7,757 nt of DNA from Chitinophagales bacterium (lineage in GTDB: Bacteria; Bacteroidota; Bacteroidia; Chitinophagales; UBA2359). The DNA lies in assembly GCA_020629595.1 (NCBI GenBank), contig JAHDDA010000128.1, positions 1 to 7,757 on the forward strand. The letters are read 5' to 3'. A model generated the notes under the pieces. The model was not told the origin of the DNA. It saw only the letters and a list, made by a program, of their open reading frames with translations, and searched no databases. Made by a program: the position numbers and the translations under genes. Shown here piece by piece: positions 1-4,615 of the stretch (the stretch's first letter is position 1; each line of letters begins with the position of its first letter).

Positions 1-21
1 TTAATTTTTTCCGAAAAAAAC

Positions 22-53
22 TTTGCATTTAAAATATTCCTACTTTAGATTTG
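22..53 (+). promoter_or_regulatory. Bacteroidota-type promoter of the sulfur-assimilation operon
   Basis: TTTG at 22-25 and TAGATTTG at 46-53 are an exact match to the Bacteroidota housekeeping promoter pattern (TTTG at -33, TAnnTTTG at -7), with a 20-base spacer inside the usual 19-21. Transcription should begin about 5-7 bases after the -7 box, near 58-60, placing the start only a few bases before the leader-peptide ATG at 64. The motif is seen directly. Its activity and the exact start site are inferred from the consensus. It would drive the leader and the four downstream genes when the attenuator is open. Confidence 0.75.
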
Positions 54-63
54 ATAACAGAAA

Positions 64-165
64 ATGAATTTTAATACAAAAAATACTTGCTGTACAATGT
101 GTTGTTGTTGCTGTTGTTTCCAACAGGAGAGTTACCGTTGTGGCAAGAATGTGAGTATTATGTAG
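64..165 (+). CDS. poly-cysteine leader peptide (attenuator uORF), 33 aa
   Basis: A short ORF runs from ATG at 64 to TAG at 163-165. Of its 33 residues nine are Cys: C9, C10, the unbroken run C13-C18 (codons 100-117) and C26. The Cys codons are TGT or TGC. Such a run is very unlikely by chance and is the hallmark of a leader peptide that senses charged tRNA-Cys. The peptide has no recognisable domain and probably no function beyond being translated. It sits between a strong promoter and a strong terminator, upstream of a sulfite-reductase operon, so low cysteine should stall ribosomes on codons 9-18. ATG 64 is preferred because it lies just after the predicted transcription start. The in-frame ATG at 97, next to the Cys run, is a second candidate. 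There is no Shine-Dalgarno sequence, and the 5' UTR may be about 5 bases or absent. Confidence 0.85.
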   Translation: MNFNTKNTCCTMCCCCCCFQQESYRCGKNVSIM

Positions 166-207
166 GTTAAATAAAATATTTTAATTCCAAGAACCCCCAA
201 CAGGTAA
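111..207 (+). promoter_or_regulatory. antiterminator / protector segments of a cysteine attenuator
   Basis: Three segments offer competing pairings. A (120-127, CCAACAGG) lies just after the Cys codons. B (132-143, TTACCGTTGTGG) follows. C (195-207, CCCCAACAGGTAA) contains the 5' arm of the terminator. A can pair with B: 121-124 with 137-140 and 126-127 with 135-136, with A125 bulged. B can pair with C: 132-136 with 203-207, 137-140 with 198-201 and 142-143 with 195-196, with A202 bulged and one mismatch (141/197). B:C would block the terminator C:D. A ribosome stalled on the last Cys codons would cover A and free B, favouring read-through. CTGTTG at 111-116 can also pair with 121-126, a competing hairpin that sequesters A after an earlier stall. 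The base pairing is read from the sequence by hand; the regulatory outcome is inferred. Confidence 0.68.
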
Positions 208-229
208 TTTTACTTGTTGGGGGTTTTTC
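192..229 (+). terminator. intrinsic terminator (attenuator)
   Basis: Bases 192-206 pair with 211-225 in a 15-bp stem with one G-T wobble (203/214), a block of five G-C pairs at the base (194-198 with 219-223) and a four-base loop (207-210). The 3' arm runs into TTTTTC at 224-229. This is a textbook rho-independent terminator. It ends 27 bases before the sulfite reductase ATG and lies after the leader-peptide stop, so it can only act as a conditional stop for the operon. Its 5' arm shares CCAACAGG (197-204) with the leader at 120-127. Confidence 0.9.
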
Positions 230-256
230 TATTTATAAAATTTAGAAAAATCAAAA

Positions 257-2392
257 ATGGCTAAAGAATTAGATTTATCAAAAGTTAGCGAAGAAGCAAA
301 AGTTGACATTCTCGAAATGCAAAACCGTATTGAGAAATTTCACGCAGGTAAAGAAATTGAAGATAAATTCAAGCATTACCGCTTAACTCGTGGCATTTAT
401 GGTCAGCGACAATTGGGCGTACAAATGTTTAGAACCAAAATTCCTTATGGAAAATTAACATCAGCTCAACTAATACGTTTGGCAGAAGTTTCGCAAAAAT
501 ATACACCTGGAAATTTACACTTAACAACTCGCCAAAATATCCAAATGCACTACGTAAAATTGGATGATGGACCAGCAATTTGGCAAGAGTTAGAAGAAGC
601 AAATGTTACCGCTCGTGAGGCTTGTGGAAATACCGTTCGTAATATTACAGGTTCGCCAAAAGCAGGAATTGACCCTGTTGAATTATTCGATGTTTCGCCT
701 TATGTTCAAGCAGTTTTCAAATACTTTTTACGAAACCCAATTTGCCAAGAAATGGGACGTAAAATTAAAATTGCCTTTTCTTCAAATGATAAAGATTCGG
801 CTTTTGGCTATTTCAACGACTTTGGTTTTATTCCTCGAATTAATGAGCAAGGAGAAAAAGGTTTTAAAACCGTAGTTGCTGGTGGTTTAGGAGCTGTTTC
901 AATGGTTGCACAAACTGCTTATGAGTTTTTACCCGAAAATCAATTAATTCCATTTATTGAAGCATCGTTGCGAGTATTTGACCGCTACGGAGAAAGAGCA
1001 AAACGCCAAAAAGCTCGAATGAAATTCTTGGTAAAACAACTAGGTTTACAAGGTTTTATGGATTTAGTTCAAGAGGAATGGAAAGCCATTAAAAATAAAA
1101 AAGTTGATATTGACACAAACATAATCGAAGCATTTGCAGGAAATGAGAATCCAAATTTAAGTTCGTATTCTGATAATATAACGGATATTTCAAACTACGA
1201 AATCTGGAAAGATACCAATACTTTTGAGCAAAAACAAAAAGGATATTTCGGTGTTTATGTAAAGGTTCGATTAGGCGATATTCATGGCGAAAAAGCCATT
1301 CCATTTGCCAAAGTGGTAAAAGATTTAGCAAGCGATGATATTAGAATTACCATTAATCAAGGTTTTTTATTACGTGGCGTTACCGAAGCAACTTTACCCT
1401 ATTTGTACAATGCTTTAAAAGCTCTTGATCTTTCCGATGCTGGCTTCAATTCAACAGCAGACATTACTGCTTGTCCGGGAACAGATACTTGCAATTTGGG
1501 CGTAACCAACAGCACAGGTTTAGCCAACGAATTGGAAAAAGTAATTTACACGGAATACGCACAGTTATTACACGAAGAAAATATTCAAATTAAAATTTCT
1601 GGTTGTATGAATGCTTGTGGGCAACACATGGCTTCGCAAATTGGCTTGCATGGAAGTTCTATAAAAATAAATGGCTTAGTTATTCCTGCAATGCAAATTA
1701 TTTTAGGTGGTGGAATTGCTCCAACTGGAGAAGGTTTTATTGGCGAAAAAGTGATAAAATTACCAACCAAACGTATTCCAAATGCTTTAAGAGCTTTGTT
1801 GAATAATTACTTTGAAAATGCAACTGAAGAACAACTTTTCAATGAATATTACAGAGAGCAAGGGAAAGCCTATTTCTATGATTTATTGAAGCCATTGGCT
1901 CAAAAAGATAAGGTTTTACAAGAAGAATTTTACGATTGGGGACAAAACCAAGATTACAAGCAGGAAATTGGTGTTGGCGAATGTGCAGGGGTTTCTTACG
2001 ATATGGTTTCGGCAATAATTGATGAAAGTAAAGAGAAAATTTCTTTAGCTAACGAAGCTATCGAAGCTGGTTTGTTTGCCGATTCCATTTATCATTCTTA
2101 TGCAGGTTTTGTTATTGGGGCAAAAGCTCTTTTATTGTCAAAAGATGTTCGATGTAATACACATAAAGGTATAATCAATGATTTTCAAACGAATTTGGTT
2201 GAAAAAGAAAATTTTGAAATCGAAGCTGATAATTTTTCTGACTTAGTGTTACAAATTAATAAGCACGAACCAAGCGAAAATTTTGCACACGAATACTTCA
2301 AACAAGCCGAAGTATTTGTTAAAAATGTACTTATGTTCAGAAGTGCCGATTTAGACGATAAGTCTGTAATTAGTGAATACTACAAAGCGTAA
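257..2392 (+). CDS. sir: siroheme [4Fe-4S] sulfite reductase with C-terminal HEPN-like domain
   Basis: This enzyme reduces sulfite to sulfide with six electrons, in the cytoplasm, using siroheme coupled to a [4Fe-4S] cluster. The 711 residues show the two-fold nitrite/sulfite reductase layout: ferredoxin-like half-domains near 38-115 and 327-395, each followed by a siroheme/4Fe-4S domain. Cluster ligands are C406-x5-C412 (TACPGTDTC) and C450-x3-C454 (SGCMNACG). Likely siroheme or anion contacts are R92 (LTTRQN), R120 and R128 (TVRNITG). K169-x-K171 (GRKIK) resembles the Lys pair typical of sulfite rather than nitrite reductases. No CysJ-type flavoprotein gene is present, so ferredoxin is the likely donor. 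Residues from about 580 to 711 are extra to the family core and look like a HEPN helical domain (ADSIYHSYAGFVIGAKALLL, then a His in RCNTH, R632/H636). C576 (VGECAG) lies just before it. The gene is first in the operon behind the Cys attenuator; cobA follows after 18 bases. Nitrite as substrate cannot be excluded, but the Cys leader and cysH argue for sulfite. Confidence 0.9.
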   Translation: MAKELDLSKVSEEAKVDILEMQNRIEKFHAGKEIEDKFKHYRLTRGIYGQRQLGVQMFRTKIPYGKLTSAQLIRLAEVSQKYTPGNLHLTTRQNIQMHYVKLDDGPAIWQELEEANVTAREACGNTVRNITGSPKAGIDPVELFDVSPYVQAVFKYFLRNPICQEMGRKIKIAFSSNDKDSAFGYFNDFGFIPRINEQGEKGFKTVVAGGLGAVSMVAQTAYEFLPENQLIPFIEASLRVFDRYGERAKRQKARMKFLVKQLGLQGFMDLVQEEWKAIKNKKVDIDTNIIEAFAGNENPNLSSYSDNITDISNYEIWKDTNTFEQKQKGYFGVYVKVRLGDIHGEKAIPFAKVVKDLASDDIRITINQGFLLRGVTEATLPYLYNALKALDLSDAGFNSTADITACPGTDTCNLGVTNSTGLANELEKVIYTEYAQLLHEENIQIKISGCMNACGQHMASQIGLHGSSIKINGLVIPAMQIILGGGIAPTGEGFIGEKVIKLPTKRIPNALRALLNNYFENATEEQLFNEYYREQGKAYFYDLLKPLAQKDKVLQEEFYDWGQNQDYKQEIGVGECAGVSYDMVSAIIDESKEKISLANEAIEAGLFADSIYHSYAGFVIGAKALLLSKDVRCNTHKGIINDFQTNLVEKENFEIEADNFSDLVLQINKHEPSENFAHEYFKQAEVFVKNVLMFRSADLDDKSVISEYYKA

Positions 2393-2410
2393 ACTCCTAA
2401 AATTTTAAAA

Positions 2411-3178
2411 ATGAAAAAAGTAAGTTTAGTAGGTGCAGGACCGGGAGCAACTGATTTAATTACCCTGCGAGGAATAAAGGCATTACAACAAGCAAAAGTA
2501 GTTTTATACGATGCTTTGGCTAATGAAGAATTGCTGGATTTTGCTCCAGCAAATGCTGAGAAAATATATGTTGGCAAACGTGCCAATAAGCACCATTACA
2601 CACAAGATGAAATTAATTATTTACTGGTTTTTCACGCATTGAATACAGGTAATGTTGTACGCTTAAAAGGTGGAGACCCTTTTGTTTTTGGTCGTGGACA
2701 CGAAGAAATGGAATACCTTTCTGCTTTCGATATTAAAGTAGAAGTTGTACCAGGAATTTCAAGCTCAATTGCAGTTCCAGAATTGCAAAAAGTACCCGTT
2801 ACTCGACGAGGAATTAGCGAAAGTTTTTGGGTAATTACTGCCACAACTTCAGCGGGTGCTTTATCAAATGATGTGGCTTTGGCAGCTCAATCAACCGCAA
2901 CGGTTGTGTTACTGATGGGCATTCGTAAGTTGCCAAAAATTGTAGAACTTTTCAAGCAAAACGGAAAAGCGAATACCGCAGTTATGGTTATTCAAAATGG
3001 CTCACGAGAAAATGAGAATTACGTAGTCGGACATATTCATAATATTGAAGCAAAAGTGAAAGAAAATAACATTGGTTGTCCGGGAATAATTGTGATTGGA
3101 GATGTGGTTGAGTTGCATAAAGATTATAAAAATCAAGAATTATTTGCACAAAAAAAGACATTAGAAATTAGACGATAG
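2411..3178 (+). CDS. cobA: uroporphyrinogen-III C-methyltransferase (SUMT)
   Basis: CobA transfers two methyl groups from S-adenosylmethionine to uroporphyrinogen III, giving precorrin-2, the first step of siroheme synthesis. The 255 residues span a complete tetrapyrrole methylase fold of normal length for the family. Diagnostic motifs are VGAGPGATD (7-15), VRLKGGDPFVFGRGHEE (83-99), VVPGISSS (112-119) and a C-terminal CPGIIVIGDVV stretch. The gene lies 18 bases after the sulfite reductase and almost certainly shares its transcript. It is a stand-alone methyltransferase: in enteric CysG the same activity is fused to the dehydrogenase/ferrochelatase, which is here the next gene. The last codons (…TLEIRR) and the TAG stop fall inside a TTAGA-type repeat at 3152-3255, so the natural C-terminus appears to have been rewritten by that element. 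The product serves the siroheme-dependent reductase upstream; a role in B12 synthesis is possible but not supported here. Confidence 0.95.
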   Translation: MKKVSLVGAGPGATDLITLRGIKALQQAKVVLYDALANEELLDFAPANAEKIYVGKRANKHHYTQDEINYLLVFHALNTGNVVRLKGGDPFVFGRGHEEMEYLSAFDIKVEVVPGISSSIAVPELQKVPVTRRGISESFWVITATTSAGALSNDVALAAQSTATVVLLMGIRKLPKIVELFKQNGKANTAVMVIQNGSRENENYVVGHIHNIEAKVKENNIGCPGIIVIGDVVELHKDYKNQELFAQKKTLEIRR

Positions 3179-3255
3179 ACGTTAGAAAATTTCAATGTTA
3201 TTTGAGTAAGTAATTATTCTTTGGTAGTCTAATATCTATCATCTAAAGTCTTTTT
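3152..3255 (+). repeat. TTAGA-type imperfect inverted repeat (probable interspersed palindromic element)
   Basis: The arm TTAGACGATAGACGTTAGA (3168-3186) faces TCTAATATCTATCATCTAA (3228-3246). They pair over 19 positions with 16 Watson-Crick pairs, one G-T and two mismatches, around a 41-base loop. An outer stem joins AAAAAGAC (3152-3159) to GTCTTTTT (3248-3255), leaving an eight-base one-sided bulge (3160-3167) that is itself a TTAGA-like unit. The 5' arm is built from tandem units of about seven bases (TTAGACG, ATAGACG, TTAGAAA). It overlaps the cobA end and supplies its stop codon. It could act as an mRNA hairpin, or as a weak terminator because the 3' arm ends in TTTTT. Similar TTAGACG-type intergenic repeats occur in Bacteroidota genomes to my knowledge; copy number here cannot be tested. 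Confidence 0.6.
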
Positions 3256-3286
3256 GAAGATGCGATAAACTTATAAAAATAAAGAA

Positions 3287-3303
3287 GTTCTTTATTAAAG
3301 AAC
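3287..3303. promoter_or_regulatory. 17-base palindrome upstream of the siroheme dehydrogenase gene (possible operator)
   Basis: GTTCTTTATTAAAGAAC is a perfect inverted repeat with 8-bp arms and a single central T. It lies 30 bases before the ATG at 3334, in the 155-base gap between cobA and the dehydrogenase gene. Its size and symmetry suit a dimeric regulator. As RNA the central bases would have to form the loop, leaving a weaker, A-U-rich stem. No good TTTG/TAnnTTTG promoter is visible in this gap, so whether a second transcript starts here is open. Function is not assigned. Confidence 0.35.
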
Positions 3304-3333
3304 ACGACTATTTCTTTTACCTAAAACTAAAAA

Positions 3334-3912
3334 ATGAACTCAAGAAATAATTTATATCCAATATTCTTAAAGCTCGAAAAACTAGAAATCTTAATGGTTG
3401 GAGCTGGAGAAGTTGGTGGAGAAAAACTTAGGTTTTTACTTAAAAGTAGTCCCGAGGCTAAAGTAAAAATTGTAGCACCTGAAGTTAAAGAGGAAGTTTA
3501 TTCATACCTTGAAAAGTATGATAATTTGACTTACGTGAAGAAAAAGTTTGAACCTTCCGATTTAGCAGATAAGGATTTAGCCATTGCTGCAACCTGTTTT
3601 GAAGAACTAAATCATAGTGTTTGGCAAGAAGCAAAAAAGCGTAAAGTTTTAATTAATGTTGCAGATACACCAGACTTGTGCGACTTCTATTTAGGTTCAA
3701 TTGTTACTCGTGGAGACTTGAAAGTTGCTATTTCAACAAATGGAAAATCGCCAACATTTGCCAAGCGTTTTCGTCAGTTGTTAGAAGAAATTTTACCAGA
3801 CAATACTAACGATTTACTACAAAATCTTCACGAGTTTAGAAACAGATTAAAAGGAGACTTTGAGCATAAAGTTACCGAACTTAATAAGCTGACTTCCAGT
3901 CTTTTAAAATAA
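3334..3912 (+). CDS. precorrin-2 dehydrogenase / sirohydrochlorin ferrochelatase (CysG N-terminal type, SirC/Met8p-like)
   Basis: This enzyme oxidises precorrin-2 to sirohydrochlorin with NAD+ and, in the bifunctional members of the family, inserts Fe2+ to give siroheme. The 192 residues cover the Rossmann domain with GAGEVGGEK (23-31), then NVADTPDLCDF, whose D111 matches the conserved Asp that serves both reactions in CysG and Met8p. Next comes the RGDLKVAISTNGKSPTFAKRFR stretch, equivalent to the CysG segment with SSGGTSP, and a C-terminal helical dimerisation part. The methyltransferase half of CysG is absent and is provided by cobA. The ATG at 3334 follows an A-rich tract and leaves a normal N-terminus (NLYPIFLKLEKLEILMVGAG). 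cysH begins 15 bases after the stop, so the two are co-transcribed. It is separated from cobA by 155 bases carrying a repeat and a palindrome. Whether it performs both reactions or needs a separate chelatase cannot be read from sequence. Confidence 0.92.
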   Translation: MNSRNNLYPIFLKLEKLEILMVGAGEVGGEKLRFLLKSSPEAKVKIVAPEVKEEVYSYLEKYDNLTYVKKKFEPSDLADKDLAIAATCFEELNHSVWQEAKKRKVLINVADTPDLCDFYLGSIVTRGDLKVAISTNGKSPTFAKRFRQLLEEILPDNTNDLLQNLHEFRNRLKGDFEHKVTELNKLTSSLLK

Positions 3913-3927
3913 ATTACTTTTCAATAA

Positions 3928-4605
3928 ATGAGTAATACACATTTACAAAATATAAATTTAGAAAAGCTAAACGAAAGTTATGTTATTCTTTCGCCGTCGC
4001 AAAGGATAACTAAATTTTATCAAGATTTTTCTACTAAAGAAACTTTGGTTACTTCTTCGTTTGGAACAACGGCTGTAATGCTGTTACATTTAATTTCAGA
4101 AGTGAATAAAAAACAGAAAATCTATTTTATAGATACAACTTTCCACTTTGAAGAAACAATTGCCTACAAAGAAAACTTAACTAATTCATTTAACTTAGAA
4201 GTAGAAGATGTTCTACCAGACCCAACACACAATAAACTTACACGAGAAAGTAAAAGTTGGGAAAAAGAAGCTGGACTTTGCTGTATGGTTAATAAAGTAA
4301 TTACTTTAGATGCTGTAAAAGTAAATTATAAATATTGGATTTCTGGAAGAATGGCATACCAAAACCATTTCAGAACAAAACTTAATGTGTTTGAAATATC
4401 TGGAAACCACTTAAAATTCAATCCTTTAATTGATGTTTCAAGTGCTGACTGGAATAAATACATTGAAAAATTTAGATTGCCGAAACATCCACTTTTACCA
4501 AAAGGTTATGGTTCTGTGAGTTGTACACATTGTACCGTTAAAGGCGAAGGTAGAAGCGGAAGATGGAAAGGGAAAGTTAAAACGGAGTGCGGATTGCACT
4601 CCTAA
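3928..4605 (+). CDS. cysH: assimilatory phosphoadenylyl-/adenylyl-sulfate reductase, APS-reductase type
   Basis: CysH reduces activated sulfate to sulfite using thioredoxin or glutaredoxin. The 225 residues have a PP-loop-like ATP-pyrophosphatase fold: SSFGTTA (43-49) for nucleotide binding, then IYFIDTTFHFEET. C118-C119 (GLCCMV) and C199-x2-C202 (SCTHC) match the two Cys pairs that bind a [4Fe-4S] cluster in APS reductases and are missing from E. coli-type PAPS reductases. The catalytic Cys is C221 in KTECGLH, near the C-terminus. APS is therefore the likelier substrate, which fits the lack of an APS kinase gene in the window. ATP sulfurylase (cysDN or sat) is also absent and must lie elsewhere. 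The gene is last in the operon. Codons for the catalytic tail form the hairpin of a terminator (4584-4602), and rnr ends three bases beyond on the other strand. Confidence 0.93.
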   Translation: MSNTHLQNINLEKLNESYVILSPSQRITKFYQDFSTKETLVTSSFGTTAVMLLHLISEVNKKQKIYFIDTTFHFEETIAYKENLTNSFNLEVEDVLPDPTHNKLTRESKSWEKEAGLCCMVNKVITLDAVKVNYKYWISGRMAYQNHFRTKLNVFEISGNHLKFNPLIDVSSADWNKYIEKFRLPKHPLLPKGYGSVSCTHCTVKGEGRSGRWKGKVKTECGLHS

Positions 4606-4615
4606 TTTTTAATCT
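4584..4615. terminator. probable bidirectional terminator between cysH and rnr
   Basis: GGAGTGC (4584-4590) and GCACTCC (4596-4602) form a perfect 7-bp stem with loop GGATT. On the plus strand it is followed by TAATTTTTAATCTTT; on the minus strand by GTTTTAACTTT. The stem lies entirely within the last coding codons of cysH, covering the Glu-Cys-Gly-Leu-His-Ser tail. Because cysH and rnr are only three bases apart, this is the natural place for transcription to end on both sides. The stem is short and the U tract is broken by AA on the plus strand, so efficiency is uncertain. Confidence 0.65.

Noticed and set aside
5..20. T6-CCG-A7 self-complementary stretch as a terminator of an upstream gene
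   Set aside because: The stem would be only A-T pairs with a three-base loop and no U tract after it. No gene end is visible before it within the window.
100..117. TGT/TGTTG tandem run as a simple microsatellite
   Set aside because: It is in frame within a complete ORF, further Cys codons (88-93, 139-141) occur outside the run, and promoter and terminator flank it. A leader peptide explains all of these together.
64..229. Metabolite riboswitch (SAM or cobalamin type) upstream of the operon
   Set aside because: The leader is only about 200 bases, has no recognisable riboswitch core, and its structure is explained by the ORF plus attenuator pairings.
1089..1331. Minus-strand ORF inside the sulfite reductase gene
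   Set aside because: It is antisense to a well-supported coding region, has no recognisable motif and no promoter; a shadow ORF.
257..2392. Annotation as assimilatory nitrite reductase
   Set aside because: The fold and cluster motifs are shared, but the KxK pair in GRKIK, the poly-Cys leader and the presence of cysH and siroheme genes favour sulfite. No nitrate genes are present.
3160..3186. TTAGA repeats as a CRISPR array
   Set aside because: The units are about seven bases and adjacent, with no spacers of regular length and no cas genes.
3201..3223. Second promoter near TATTCTTTG (3215-3223)
   Set aside because: The -7 pattern needs two bases between TA and TTTG, but three are present. 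The nearest TTTG (3201-3204) is far too close for a -33 element.
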